A stretch of 64,000 bases of DNA from positions 1 through 64,000 of the forward strand of contig NZ_JAIVLL010000004.1 of the NCBI RefSeq assembly GCF_020524625.1, written 5' to 3'. Origin of the DNA: Brevundimonas poindexterae (lineage in GTDB: Bacteria; Pseudomonadota; Alphaproteobacteria; Caulobacterales; Caulobacteraceae). A program made the translations under genes and the position numbers. Numbering within the stretch: the stretch's first letter is position 1; each line of letters starts with the position of its first letter. The notes beneath the pieces were generated by a model, which was given only the letters and a program-made list of their open reading frames with translations, had not been told where the DNA came from and did no database searches. Below, piece after piece: positions 51,714-60,449 of this stretch.

Positions 51714-52670
51714 ATGCCCGCCGCCTTTCCAGTGCTCTACATCGCTGAAGCCGACCCGGAGATGGCGGTGATGGGTTCGGGCGTGCTGAACCATCTGGTC
51801 GAGGCCCTGCCGCAGGCGCGCTTCACCGTGGTGGGATCGCCAGCCAGCGCGCCGCTGTTCGCCGGCGTGCCGCGGCTGGACCGGACGCTGGTCCTGAAGG
51901 GCGAGGGCGTGGCCGAACTGACCGGTCTGTGGAACCAGGTGCGGGGAACGCACTGGGGTCTGGTCGTCGACATGCGCGGCACGAAATTGTCGGGCTGGCT
52001 GCGGCGCAAGAAGCGGGCGGTGCGCGGCGAGATGCCGGAGGGACTGCACGCCGTCGAGGCGGCGGCGCGGGTGCTGCAACTGGACGAGGTGCCCGCCCCC
52101 TGCCTGCATCCGACGCACGATGATGTGGCCGAAGCCCAAGCCTTGCTGGGGGCGGTCGAGGGCCCCTTGCTGGCCATCGGGCCCGGCGCGGACTGGATCG
52201 GGCGGCTGTGGCCGGCGGAGCGCTATGCCAAGGTTGCGCTGGCTTTGTTGGGCGAGGGCGGTCCGCTTGAGGGCGGGCGTTTGCTGATCGTCGGCGCGGC
52301 GGGGGATCGCGACGCGGCTCACACCATCCGGCTGGCGGTACGGCGCGAGCGGGTGATCGAGGCGCAAGGAAAGCTCTCGCCGCTGGCCGCCGTCGCGGCG
52401 CTAAGGCGGGCGGACTTCTATCTGGGCGGAGATTCGCTGTGGACCCAGCTGGCGGTCGCGGCCGGTGTGCCGGTGACCGCCGTGTTCGGGCCGTCCGATG
52501 AAACCCTACGCGGGCCCTGGGGCGGCCAGACGCTGCGGGGGCCGCGCAGCTTCGAGGAATTCCGCACCCTCGACCCGCGGTTCAACCAGGCGCTTCAGCA
52601 TATGATGGACCTTCCGGCCGAGAGGGTGTTGAAAGCCTGCGTGCGGCGCCTGACCACGGACGCCGCCTGA
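51714..52670 (+). CDS. Glycosyltransferase family 9 protein
   Basis: Protein of 318 residues in the ADP-heptose:LPS heptosyltransferase family: FPVLYIAEADPEMAVMGSGVLNHLVEALPQARFTVVG, LLAIGPGADWIGRLWPAERYAKVALAL (nucleotide-sugar site) and FYLGGDSLWTQLAVAAGVPVTAVFGPSDE. It would add a sugar to the lipopolysaccharide core at the inner membrane face. ATG 51714; the longer frame lacks family resemblance. It is separated by 22 bp from the dihydroorotase gene. Confidence 0.85.
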   Translation: MPAAFPVLYIAEADPEMAVMGSGVLNHLVEALPQARFTVVGSPASAPLFAGVPRLDRTLVLKGEGVAELTGLWNQVRGTHWGLVVDMRGTKLSGWLRRKKRAVRGEMPEGLHAVEAAARVLQLDEVPAPCLHPTHDDVAEAQALLGAVEGPLLAIGPGADWIGRLWPAERYAKVALALLGEGGPLEGGRLLIVGAAGDRDAAHTIRLAVRRERVIEAQGKLSPLAAVAALRRADFYLGGDSLWTQLAVAAGVPVTAVFGPSDETLRGPWGGQTLRGPRSFEEFRTLDPRFNQALQHMMDLPAERVLKACVRRLTTDAA

Positions 52671-52692
52671 TCTGACCGGCAGGAGGTTCGCC

Positions 52693-54036
52693 ATGGGCAA
52701 CAGCTATGACCTGATCGTGCGGGGCGGCGAGGTCGCCAATCACGCCGGACGGGGGCCTGCCGATGTCGGGGTGCGCGACGGGCGGATCGCCTTCGTCGGA
52801 GACCTGTCGCAGGCCTCGGCGGGGGAGGAGGTGGATGCCGCCGGCCTGACCGTGCTGCCCGGCGTGATCGACACCCAGGTCCATTTTCGCGAGCCGGGGC
52901 TGGAGTGGAAGGAAGACCTCGAGACCGGCAGCCGGGCGGCGGCGCTGGGCGGGGTGACGGCCGTCTTCGAGATGCCGAACACCGACCCCACGACCACCGA
53001 TGCCGAGGCGCTGGCCGACAAGCTGGCCCGGGCGCGTGACCGGATGTGGACGGACCACGCCTTCTACGTCGGCGGTACGCATGAGAATGCGGCCTATCTG
53101 GATGAGCTGGAGCGGCTGCCGGGCTGCTGCGGGGTCAAGGTCTTCATGGGCGCCTCGACCGGCACCCTGCTGGTCGCCGACGACGACGGGGTGCGCGACA
53201 TCCTGAAGCGGGTGAACCGGCGGGCGACCTTCCACTCCGAGGACGAGTACCGGCTGGCCGAGCGGCGCAGTCTGGCGCGGACCGGCGACTGGACCAGCCA
53301 CCCGGAGGTGCGCGACGTCGAAAGCGCGATCCGCAGCACCCGGCGTCTGGTGGGGCTGGCCCGCGAGGTCGGGGCGCGCATCCATGTGCTGCACGTGACC
53401 ACCGCCGAGGAGATCGAATTCCTGGCGGGCGCCAGGGATGTGGCGACGGTCGAGGTGACGCCCCAGCATCTGACGCTGGACGGGGATGAGGCTTACGTCC
53501 GGCTCAAGGCGCTGGCGCAGATGAACCCGCCGATCCGCAACCGGCCGCACATCGAGGGGCTGTGGCGCGGCATCGCCCAAGGGGTCGTGGATGTTCTGGG
53601 CTCGGACCACGCCCCGCATACGCTGGAAGAAAAGGCCCGGCCGTATCCGGCGTCACCGTCCGGCATGCCGGGCGTGCAGACGCTGGTGCCGGTCATGCTG
53701 GACCATGTGGCGAAGGGGCGGATGACGCTGGAGCGGTTCATCGACCTGACCTCGGCCGGGGCGCAGCGCATCTTCAACATCGCCGGCAAGGGGCGGATGG
53801 CCGAGGGCTATGACGCCGACCTGACGCTGGTCGACCTGAAGGCGAAGACGGTGCTGAAGCACGCCGACATGGCCACGCGCTCAGGCTGGACCCCGTTCGA
53901 CGGCATGGAGGTCCAGGGCCTGCCCATGGCCACGATCGTGCGCGGCCGGGTGGTGATGCGCGACGGCGAGCTGCAGGGCAGCGCCCACGGCCGCCCGGTG
54001 CGCTTCCAGGAAACGCTGGCACCTAGCGCGGGCTGA
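52693..54036 (+). CDS. Dihydroorotase
   Basis: Amidohydrolase of 447 residues in the dihydroorotase family of pyrimidine synthesis. It has VIDTQVHFREPGLEWKEDLETGSRAAALGGVT, EMPNTDPTTTDAEAL, CCGVKVFMG (carboxylated Lys region), FHSEDEYRLAERR, HVLHVTTAEE, DVLGSDHAPHTLEEK and the C-terminal YDADLTLVDL. In the first metal motif DxHxH the first His is Gln (DTQVH), a change that seems to recur in an alphaproteobacterial branch. GGAGG precedes ATG 52693. Named by family; other amidohydrolases are possible. Its end overlaps the convergent hydrolase gene by 14 bp. Confidence 0.88.
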   Translation: MGNSYDLIVRGGEVANHAGRGPADVGVRDGRIAFVGDLSQASAGEEVDAAGLTVLPGVIDTQVHFREPGLEWKEDLETGSRAAALGGVTAVFEMPNTDPTTTDAEALADKLARARDRMWTDHAFYVGGTHENAAYLDELERLPGCCGVKVFMGASTGTLLVADDDGVRDILKRVNRRATFHSEDEYRLAERRSLARTGDWTSHPEVRDVESAIRSTRRLVGLAREVGARIHVLHVTTAEEIEFLAGARDVATVEVTPQHLTLDGDEAYVRLKALAQMNPPIRNRPHIEGLWRGIAQGVVDVLGSDHAPHTLEEKARPYPASPSGMPGVQTLVPVMLDHVAKGRMTLERFIDLTSAGAQRIFNIAGKGRMAEGYDADLTLVDLKAKTVLKHADMATRSGWTPFDGMEVQGLPMATIVRGRVVMRDGELQGSAHGRPVRFQETLAPSAG

Positions 54037-54958
54037 GGATGAAGGCGGCGATGTCGGGCACCACCGGCGCGGCCAGCGGCAGGTCCGGGTCGCCATAGGT
54101 GCGGATGTTGGCGGCGCGCTCGGCGGGCGCCTCCTTGAGCACGTGGTTGACGCCGTCCCAGACGACGAGGGTGGCGTCGGGCTGCGCGGCCTTCATGGCG
54201 TCGGAATCGACCGTGGTGACCTGAATATCGGTGGTGCCCTGGGCGATCAGGACGGGACCTTCATACGCGGCGATCAGCTTGCGGGGATCGAGCGCCAGCC
54301 AGGACATCAGATAGGGCTGGACCGAGGGCCGGAACAGCGCCTCCAGCCCGGGGATGGGTTCGACCTCGCGCCCGGCCTCCAGCTCGGCCAGCGCGGTGAA
54401 GGCCTGTGTCCGCATCGGTTCGGGCAACTGCGGGCCCAGCTGTTCCTCGAGAATGATGCGGGCCGGGCGACCGGCGCCGGAGACCAGCACCAGACCACAG
54501 ATGGCCGAGGTGTCGCGTTCGGTGGCGGCAAGCGCGACCAGCGTGCCTTCGCTGTGACCGATCAGCCAGGCGCAGGGCAGGCCTGCCCGCGCGGCAGCCT
54601 GTTCGGCCCAGTCCACGGCGTCATCAACCATATGAGAAAAGCGCAGGTTCTGCTCGGGCATGCCGGTGAACAGGCTCTCCCCGACGCCGCGCTTGTCATA
54701 GCGGACGGTGGCGATGCCTTCTTCGGCCAGACCCTCGGCCAGCAGCCGATAGGTCGAGGCGCGGATGCCTTGGGCAATGTTTCCGTTGCGATCGGTCGGA
54801 CCTGAGCCTGCAATGATGACGCCGACCGCGCGGGTCTCGCCGGACGGGGCCAGCAAGGTGCCGTGCAGGGGGCCGGCCTCGGTCTGGAGGGTGACGGCGG
54901 TGCCGGGGTCCTGAACGGTCAGGGACAGGGCGGCGGCGGCGAGCAGGGCGGACAGCAT
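54023..54958 (-). CDS. Secreted alpha/beta hydrolase
   Basis: Exported hydrolase of 311 residues: an N-terminal signal peptide (MLSALLAAAALSLTVQ), then GVIIAGSGPTDRNGN, VRYDKRGVGES, the nucleophile elbow GHSEGT with the catalytic Ser, and a late LVVWDGVNHVLKEAP segment for the catalytic His. Family resemblance is to peptidase S9-like or esterase alpha/beta hydrolases. It may cleave peptide or ester bonds in the periplasm; no specific substrate is evident. Confidence 0.88.
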   Translation of the reverse strand: MLSALLAAAALSLTVQDPGTAVTLQTEAGPLHGTLLAPSGETRAVGVIIAGSGPTDRNGNIAQGIRASTYRLLAEGLAEEGIATVRYDKRGVGESLFTGMPEQNLRFSHMVDDAVDWAEQAAARAGLPCAWLIGHSEGTLVALAATERDTSAICGLVLVSGAGRPARIILEEQLGPQLPEPMRTQAFTALAELEAGREVEPIPGLEALFRPSVQPYLMSWLALDPRKLIAAYEGPVLIAQGTTDIQVTTVDSDAMKAAQPDATLVVWDGVNHVLKEAPAERAANIRTYGDPDLPLAAPVVPDIAAFILSPR

Positions 54959-54983
54959 GAGAGTCTCCCGGGCAGGTGCAGGG

Positions 54984-55676
54984 TCAGAAGGGCTGGCGGT
55001 CGGGGTCGGCGCGCCAGACCCGCCAGCTCTCGACCACGGACAGGATGGCCGCGACGAGCACGGCGACGACGACGGCGATGACGCCGAACGGCTGGGGCAC
55101 GAAGGGCGCGCAGGCCAGACCGAACAGACCGATCAGGAACAGCAGGCGACCGGCGAGGCGGTTCGAGCGCTCCCACGCCAGCTTGCTCTTGAAGGCCCAT
55201 GGCGTGCGGACGCCGACGACGGGGTTGGGGCCGACCCGGCCGAGGAATGCGCCGGTGAGCATCAGGATGGCGCTCAGACCCGCCATCGGCAGCACAGTGT
55301 CGATCGAGGTGGCGCCGGACAGGCTGAGGGAGGCCACGAACAGGGTGACTCCGGTCATGGACAGCAGGATCACCAGCTGGGCGAAGCGCAGCGACCGGGC
55401 GCGGGCGGCGTCGCCTGCGTGGCGGGCGAACCAGCCCATGCCGCCGCTGAGGACCAGCAGCAGCGCGCCCAGACCGAAGATGAGGGCGCCGACTGTCTCG
55501 CGGCCCGCCCAGTCATCCGCCTCGCCCCGGATGTTGAAGTGGACGGGCATCAATCCGGTAGGCCCTGCGAAAAAGACCCAGAGGCCGATGCCGAGGATGA
55601 TGGCGGAAATGCCGAGCCCGGCGAGGTCGAGGGCCGAGGCGGGTCTGCGGGTGTCAGTCACGGTCCTTGTCTCCAT
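54984..55676 (-). CDS. SdpI-family membrane protein
   Basis: Integral membrane protein of about 230 residues with six to seven hydrophobic segments. The conserved FAGPTGLMPVHFNIRGEADDW and the FLGRVGPNPVVGVRTPWAFKSKLAWERSNRLAGRL motif are the SdpI signature. SdpI of Bacillus is an immunity and signal protein that sequesters its repressor. ATG 55676 overlaps the end of the regulator gene by 23 bp; GTG 55661 is an alternative. A real regulatory partnership with the adjacent ArsR-type gene is probable. Confidence 0.9.
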   Translation of the reverse strand: METRTVTDTRRPASALDLAGLGISAIILGIGLWVFFAGPTGLMPVHFNIRGEADDWAGRETVGALIFGLGALLLVLSGGMGWFARHAGDAARARSLRFAQLVILLSMTGVTLFVASLSLSGATSIDTVLPMAGLSAILMLTGAFLGRVGPNPVVGVRTPWAFKSKLAWERSNRLAGRLLFLIGLFGLACAPFVPQPFGVIAVVVAVLVAAILSVVESWRVWRADPDRQPF

Positions 55677-55944
55677 CAGCGGGCGCACGGGCCCCGGTGA
55701 TCGACAGGAGGAAGGCGAGGGCCTCCTCCACGGCGGAAATGTCGAGGCGATAGCGGATGGTGGTGCCGTCGCGCTCGGGGCTGACCAGGCCGGCCTCCTT
55801 CAGCGCATTGAGGTGGCCGGTCACCGTAGGCCAGGTCATGTCGAAGGCCCCCGCGATGTCGCCCGAGGCCATCGGACCTCGCCGCAGCATTTCGATGATC
55901 CGGCGCCGCACGGGATGCGACAGGGCCTTGAACAGGGTGTTCAT
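55654..55944 (-). CDS. ArsR-family (SdpR-like) regulator
   Basis: Winged-helix repressor of 96 residues: LFKALSHPVRRRIIEMLRRGPMASGDIAGAFDMTWPTVTGHLNALKEAGLVSPERDGTTIRYRL, the ArsR fold with no metal-binding cysteines, as in SdpR and autorepressor types. ATG 55944 has AGGAAG upstream, and the palindrome at 55951-55964 overlaps that site. It is the first gene of the sdpR-sdpI-like pair and probably represses itself and the membrane protein gene. Confidence 0.92.
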   Translation of the reverse strand: MNTLFKALSHPVRRRIIEMLRRGPMASGDIAGAFDMTWPTVTGHLNALKEAGLVSPERDGTTIRYRLDISAVEEALAFLLSITGARAPADGDKDRD

Positions 55945-55950
55945 GGTATC

Positions 55951-55964
55951 TTCCTAATTAGGAA
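55951..55964. promoter_or_regulatory. Perfect 14-bp palindrome at the sdpR-like start
   Basis: TTCCTAATTAGGAA is self-complementary and spans the Shine-Dalgarno AGGAAG, 7 bp before the ATG. It is a strong candidate autoregulatory operator for the winged-helix protein. Confidence 0.65.
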
Positions 55965-55997
55965 AAACCCTAAATGCAAGGCATGGGGGCATGATAT

Positions 55998-56123
55998 CGT
56001 CATCCTCGGACTTGATCCGAGGATCGGGCCGGGCAGTCGTTTTGCTGCGATGCACAGACTGAGCGGCCTCGCCGGACAGGGCAGAGAGCTGCACCGATCC
56101 TCGGGTCAAGCCCGAGGATGACG
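55998..56123. repeat. Nested palindromic repeat, copy 2
   Basis: CGTCATCCTCGG with TGATCCGAGGATCGG is mirrored at 56095-56123 by CCGATCCTCGGG and CCCGAGGATGACG, enclosing a centre unrelated to copy 1. Arms match 33210-33303. It sits between the sdpR-like gene and erpA and is not a gene. Confidence 0.8.
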
Positions 56124-56130
56124 CGGACTG

Positions 56131-56520
56131 TCAGATCGAGAAGCTGACGCCGCAGCCGCAGCTGGAGGCGGCATTGGGGTTGCGGACGACGAACTGGGCA
56201 CCCGCGAGATCGTCGACGAAATCGATCACCGAGCCGGCGAGGAAGGGCAGGGACACCGGATCCACGACGGCAGTTCGGCCGTCGGCACGGATGGCGATGT
56301 CATCCTCTTCGGCGGTCTCGACCAGATCGAACCGGTACTGGAAGCCCGAGCAACCGCCGCCATCGACCGCGACCCGCAGCATGAGGGGCGTGCCCCGCGT
56401 CTCAGACAGGCGCGCCAGCCGCGTGGCGGCGGCCGACGACAGGCTCAGGCCGTGAGAGGCCGCGCGGGCCGCGGCGTCGCCTGTGGCCTCGACCCGGAAG
56501 TCTGTGGATCGTTCGGTCAT
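56131..56520 (-). CDS. erpA: Iron-sulfur cluster insertion protein ErpA/IscA family
   Basis: A-type Fe-S carrier of 129 residues: the three conserved cysteines are in [13 protein letters not shown] and SCGCGVSF, which bind the cluster passed to target enzymes. ErpA is preferred over IscA because of [34 protein letters not shown], the ErpA-type core. Divergent from the dGTPase-like gene by 34 bp. Start ATG 56520. Confidence 0.9.
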   Translation of the reverse strand: MTERSTDFRVEATGDAAARAASHGLSLSSAAATRLARLSETRGTPLMLRVAVDGGGCSGFQYRFDLVETAEEDDIAIRADGRTAVVDPVSLPFLAGSVIDFVDDLAGAQFVVRNPNAASSCGCGVSFSI

Positions 56521-56554
56521 ACCGCCCTATATGAGGCCGCCACGGGCTACCGCA

Positions 56555-57763
56555 ATGCCTGTCACCCCATCGGGATCAAGTCCGCTGACCGATCGTCGCC
56601 TCGCCCCCTATGCCCTGGATGCCGCAAACACGTTGGGACGGCGTGTGCCGGAGCCCGCCAGCCGAACGCGCACGGCCTTTGCCCGCGACCGCGACCGCAT
56701 CATCCACTCGACCGCTTTTCGACGCCTGAAGGAAAAGACCCAGGTGTTCGTGGCGCATGAGGGCGATCACTACCGCACCCGCCTGACGCACAGTCTGGAG
56801 GTCGCCCAGATCGCCCGCTCGCTGGCCCACGCTCTGGGTCTCGACACCGATCTGGCCGAGGCCGTGGCGCTGGCGCATGACCTTGGCCACCCGCCGTTCG
56901 GCCATGCGGGCGAGGATGAGCTGCAGGCCTGTATGGAGCCGTGGGGCGGCTTTGATCACAACGTGCAGACCTTCCGCGTCGTGACCCGGCTGGAAGAGCG
57001 CTATCCGGATTTTCTCGGCCTGAACCTGAGCTGGGAGACGCTGGAGGCCATCATCAAGCACAACGGCCCGGTCGACGGGATGCTGGATCGCCCGGCATGG
57101 AAGCCGGTGGCGGAATTCTCGAAGGACTGGGACCTGAGGCTGGACAGCTTCGCCTCGCTGGAGGCCCAGGTCGCGGCCATCGCCGACGACATCGCCTACA
57201 ACAACCACGACGTGGACGACGGGGTTCAGGCGGGCCTGTTCACCCTCGATGACCTGATGGAGGTGCCACTGATCGGGCCGATCCTGAAGGGCACGCGCGA
57301 GGACTGGCCCGATCTGGATGCGCGGATGATCCGGCTGGAGGCCGTGCGGCGCATGATCGGGGCCATGATCGAGGATGTTCTGGCCGAGACGTCGCGCCGG
57401 CTGAAGGCCGACGCCATCGAGACCGTCGAGGATGTGCGGAAGGCAAAGCGGATGCTGGTCGCCTTTTCGCCCGACATGCTGGCCGATCTTGGGGCGCTGC
57501 GCCGGTTCCTCTTCACGCGCATGTATCGGCACTACCGGGTCAATCGCACGCGCAGCCAGGCGCGGCGGATCCTGTCCGAGATGTTCCAGCTGTTCGTCGC
57601 CGAGCCGGACATCCTGCCGCCGGAATGGGCGGCACGCGCCAGCAGCAGCGACGCGGGCCGTCGGGCGCGTGCCGTGTGCGACTACATCGCGGGCATGACC
57701 GACCGCTATGCGATCGAGGAGCATCGCAAGCTGTTCACCCTCGATCTGGCGCTCGATCTGTGA
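56555..57763 (+). CDS. dGTPase-like HD-domain protein
   Basis: Deoxyguanosinetriphosphate triphosphohydrolase-like protein of about 402 residues. The HD metal motif comes from [16 protein letters not shown] (His) and [18 protein letters not shown] (His-Asp), with [18 protein letters not shown] and [15 protein letters not shown] as further ligands. ATG 56555 is chosen by family start; ATG 56531 is also possible. It could balance dNTP pools. Caulobacter relatives are followed by argS and then a SPOR gene; here the SPOR gene follows directly. Confidence 0.93.
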   Translation: MPVTPSGSSPLTDRRLAPYALDAANTLGRRVPEPASRTRTAFARDRDRIIHSTAFRRLKEKTQVFVAHEGDHYRTRLTHSLEVAQIARSLAHALGLDTDLAEAVALAHDLGHPPFGHAGEDELQACMEPWGGFDHNVQTFRVVTRLEERYPDFLGLNLSWETLEAIIKHNGPVDGMLDRPAWKPVAEFSKDWDLRLDSFASLEAQVAAIADDIAYNNHDVDDGVQAGLFTLDDLMEVPLIGPILKGTREDWPDLDARMIRLEAVRRMIGAMIEDVLAETSRRLKADAIETVEDVRKAKRMLVAFSPDMLADLGALRRFLFTRMYRHYRVNRTRSQARRILSEMFQLFVAEPDILPPEWAARASSSDAGRRARAVCDYIAGMTDRYAIEEHRKLFTLDLALDL

Positions 57764-57840
57764 TTCGAATGCGGAGGTCCGGGGCGCTAGGATAGGCGCC
57801 CGGACGCGCGATTCGCGTATTCACCACCTCGAGGGCCCCC

Positions 57841-58557
57841 ATGTCGCACGAAGACCCCTATCGCCAGGATCCGGGCGCCGGTCGCGAACGCGGCGCCTAT
57901 ACCCCGCCGACCGACGAGGACCTGCCGTTCCGGCGGGGCGGGGGCGGCTATGACGCCCGCCGGGGCGGAGCGGGCGGGCCGCCGGTCACCCTGATCATCA
58001 GCGCGGCGGTCCTGCTGCTGCTGATCATCGTCGTGGTGCTCTATTACCGGGCGGGGCCGCGGGGCTCCGAGGATGCGCCGCCCGCGATCGGCACGCCGGT
58101 CGGTGAGTTGAAGGTCGAGGCCGCCGAGGATGCCCAGCCCGTCGATCCGGCGGAAGGCATCGATGTCTATGACGAGGCGGAGCCGATCGTCACCGCCCCG
58201 ACCTATGTGCCGCCGCCCGAAGCGGTCCAGCCCAACGCCCGTCCTGCCGAGACCCCGGCCCCGGCGCGGGCCGAGCCGACGCCCACTCCGGCGCCGTCGT
58301 CCTCGGTGGCCGTCGGCGGCAATTCGGCCGTCCAGATCGGCGCCTTCTCGACGCCCGGACTGGCCGATCGTGAATACGGCCGGGTGGTCGGGCGCTACAG
58401 CCAGTACACTGAGGGCGCGGTAAAGCGGGTGCAGGAAGTGACTTCGTCCAGCGGATCGACCCTGTACCGGACCATGATCTCGGGCCTGAGCCGCGAGCAG
58501 GCCCAGGGGCTGTGCGATGCCATCAAGGCCTCGGGCGGCGACTGTATTGTGCGCTGA
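57841..58557 (+). CDS. SPOR-domain membrane protein
   Basis: Protein of 238 residues: a charged, disordered N-terminus, a transmembrane helix (VTLIISAAVLLLLIIVVVLYY, about residues 49-69), a long Pro/Ala/Glu linker, and a C-terminal SPOR domain (AVQIGAFSTPGLADREYGRVVGRYS...GLSREQAQGLCDAIKASGGDCIVR). SPOR domains bind denuded peptidoglycan at the septum, so this is probably a division-site protein. It lies 6 bp before nagZ. Confidence 0.92.
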   Translation: MSHEDPYRQDPGAGRERGAYTPPTDEDLPFRRGGGGYDARRGGAGGPPVTLIISAAVLLLLIIVVVLYYRAGPRGSEDAPPAIGTPVGELKVEAAEDAQPVDPAEGIDVYDEAEPIVTAPTYVPPPEAVQPNARPAETPAPARAEPTPTPAPSSSVAVGGNSAVQIGAFSTPGLADREYGRVVGRYSQYTEGAVKRVQEVTSSSGSTLYRTMISGLSREQAQGLCDAIKASGGDCIVR

Positions 58558-58563
58558 TCCGAG

Positions 58564-59613
58564 GTGACGCGGGCGATCATCCTGGGCTGTTCGGCCCCCC
58601 GGCTAACCGAGGCGGAGGCCGACTTCTTCGCCGAGGCCCAGCCGTTCGGCTTCATCCTGTTCCGGCGGAATATCGAGGACCCGGAGCAACTGGCCGGGCT
58701 GGTGAGCGCGCTTCGCGCCACGGTCGACAACCCGGAAGCGCCGATCCTGATCGATCAGGAGGGCGGGCGGGTGCAGCGGATGATCCCGCCCCACTGGACG
58801 CGCTATCCGCCGGGTGACGCCTATCTGAAGGCCGCACGGGATCTGGGCGAGGCGCGCGAGGCCGCCCGGCTGGGCGCGCGTCTGATGGCGCATGACCTGC
58901 ACGCCATGGGCATCGACGTGGACTGCCTGCCGGTGCTGGATGTGCCGGTGCCGGGCGCGCACGACATCATCGGCGACCGGGCCTATGCCCACGATCCGGA
59001 GCGGGTGGCCGTCCTGGGCCGGGCCGCCGCCGAGGGGCTGATGGCGGGCGGGGTGCTGCCGGTCATCAAGCACATCCCCGGTCACGGCCGCGCCCTGTCG
59101 GACAGTCATCTGGAGCTGCCGGTCGTGAACGCCGACCGCGATCACCTGGAGGCGTGGGACTTCCTGCCGTTCAAGGCCATGTCCGACATGCCGATCGCGA
59201 TGACGGCCCATGTGGTCTACACGGCGCTGGACCCCGACCGGCCGGCCACGACCTCGCCTGTGGTCCTCGACATGATCCGCGAGGAGATGGGCTATCAGGG
59301 CCTGATCGTCTCGGACGACCTGTCGATGCAGGCGCTGAAGGGTGATCTTGAGCACCGGACCAAGCGCGCGCTGAAGGCGGGCTGTGACGTGGCCCTGCAC
59401 TGTAACGGCGACATGGACGAGATGCAGGCCGTGCTGGCGGGCTCCAAGCGACTGAAGGGCAAGAGCCTGCGTCGGGCCGAGGCAGCGCTGGCGCGTCGCG
59501 TGCGGACGCCCGAACCGCTGGACGTCGTCGAGGCGCGGGCGCGCTTCGACCGTATGATGGCTCCGTATCTTGAGGCGAAGGCCGGGCCGGACGTCGGGGA
59601 GGCGCAGGGGTGA
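58564..59613 (+). CDS. nagZ: Beta-N-acetylhexosaminidase NagZ
   Basis: Cytoplasmic GH3 enzyme of 349 residues that removes GlcNAc from recycled muropeptides. It has GFILFRRNIEDPEQL, LIDQEGGRVQRM, the KHIPGHGRALSDSH motif with catalytic His and Asp in the flexible loop, and LIVSDDLSMQAL with the nucleophile Asp. It starts with GTG 58564. Its stop overlaps the scpA GTG as GTGA, giving the common string nagZ-scpA-scpB. Confidence 0.96.
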   Translation: MTRAIILGCSAPRLTEAEADFFAEAQPFGFILFRRNIEDPEQLAGLVSALRATVDNPEAPILIDQEGGRVQRMIPPHWTRYPPGDAYLKAARDLGEAREAARLGARLMAHDLHAMGIDVDCLPVLDVPVPGAHDIIGDRAYAHDPERVAVLGRAAAEGLMAGGVLPVIKHIPGHGRALSDSHLELPVVNADRDHLEAWDFLPFKAMSDMPIAMTAHVVYTALDPDRPATTSPVVLDMIREEMGYQGLIVSDDLSMQALKGDLEHRTKRALKAGCDVALHCNGDMDEMQAVLAGSKRLKGKSLRRAEAALARRVRTPEPLDVVEARARFDRMMAPYLEAKAGPDVGEAQG

Positions 59614-60449
59614 CCCGGCCGTTCCAGCCCAATCTGAACTTTGCCGCGGTCGAGGCGGTCGAGCCGGAGGAGGCCTTCGTCGTCGATCTGGACGGCTATG
59701 AGGGGCCGCTGCATGTGCTGCTGGCGCTGGCGCGGAACCAGAAGGTCGATCTGCTGACCCTGTCGATCACGAAGCTGGCCGAACAGTATCTGGCCTTTGT
59801 GCACGAGGCGCGACGCCGGAACTTTGCCCTGGCGGCGGACTATCTCGTGATGGCGTCCTGGCTGGCCTATCTGAAGTCGCGCCTGTTGCTCCCGCGCACC
59901 CAGGCCACGCCCGATGCCGAGATTCCGGCGGAGGAAATGGCGGCGGCCCTGGCCTTCCGCCTGCGCAAGCTGGAGGCCATGCGGACGGCCGGCGAAGCCC
60001 TGATGCGCCAGCCGATCCTGAAGCGCGATGTGTTCACCCGGGGCGACCCCGAGGCCACGGTCATTGTCCCCTCGGACCAGATCGATGCCAGCCTCTATGA
60101 GCTGATGAGCGCCTATGTGAACCAGCGGCGTCGGGCCGAGCGGCGAGCCTATAACCCCGGCCTGCGGGTCGAGGCCTTTCCGCTTGAGGCCGCACGGGAC
60201 TGGCTGCGTGACCGGCTGCCGGACATGGACGGCTGGACGGCGCTGGGCGAGATCGCTCCGCAGGCTGAAACACCCGACGAGAGCGGTGAGCGGGAGGGGC
60301 CCAGCCAGGCCAGCTATGTGGCCTCGACCCTGTCGGCCAGCCTGGAACTGGTCAAGGAAGGGGCGCTGGACGTGAACCAGGCCGAGGCCTTTGCCGATGT
60401 CTATCTGCGGCGCCGCGCCCAGGGCCAGCCGCTGGAGCTGACGCCATGA
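59610..60449 (+). CDS. scpA: Segregation and condensation protein ScpA
   Basis: Kleisin of the SMC-ScpAB condensin, 279 residues. It reads DLDGYEGPLHVLLALARNQKVDLLTLSITKLAEQYL, AADYLVMASWLAYLKSRLLLP and a C-terminal winged helix (STLSASLELVKEGALDVNQAEAFADVYLRRR). GTG 59610 is coupled to the nagZ stop, and the stop overlaps scpB as ATGA. Confidence 0.96.
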   Translation: MTRPFQPNLNFAAVEAVEPEEAFVVDLDGYEGPLHVLLALARNQKVDLLTLSITKLAEQYLAFVHEARRRNFALAADYLVMASWLAYLKSRLLLPRTQATPDAEIPAEEMAAALAFRLRKLEAMRTAGEALMRQPILKRDVFTRGDPEATVIVPSDQIDASLYELMSAYVNQRRRAERRAYNPGLRVEAFPLEAARDWLRDRLPDMDGWTALGEIAPQAETPDESGEREGPSQASYVASTLSASLELVKEGALDVNQAEAFADVYLRRRAQGQPLELTP

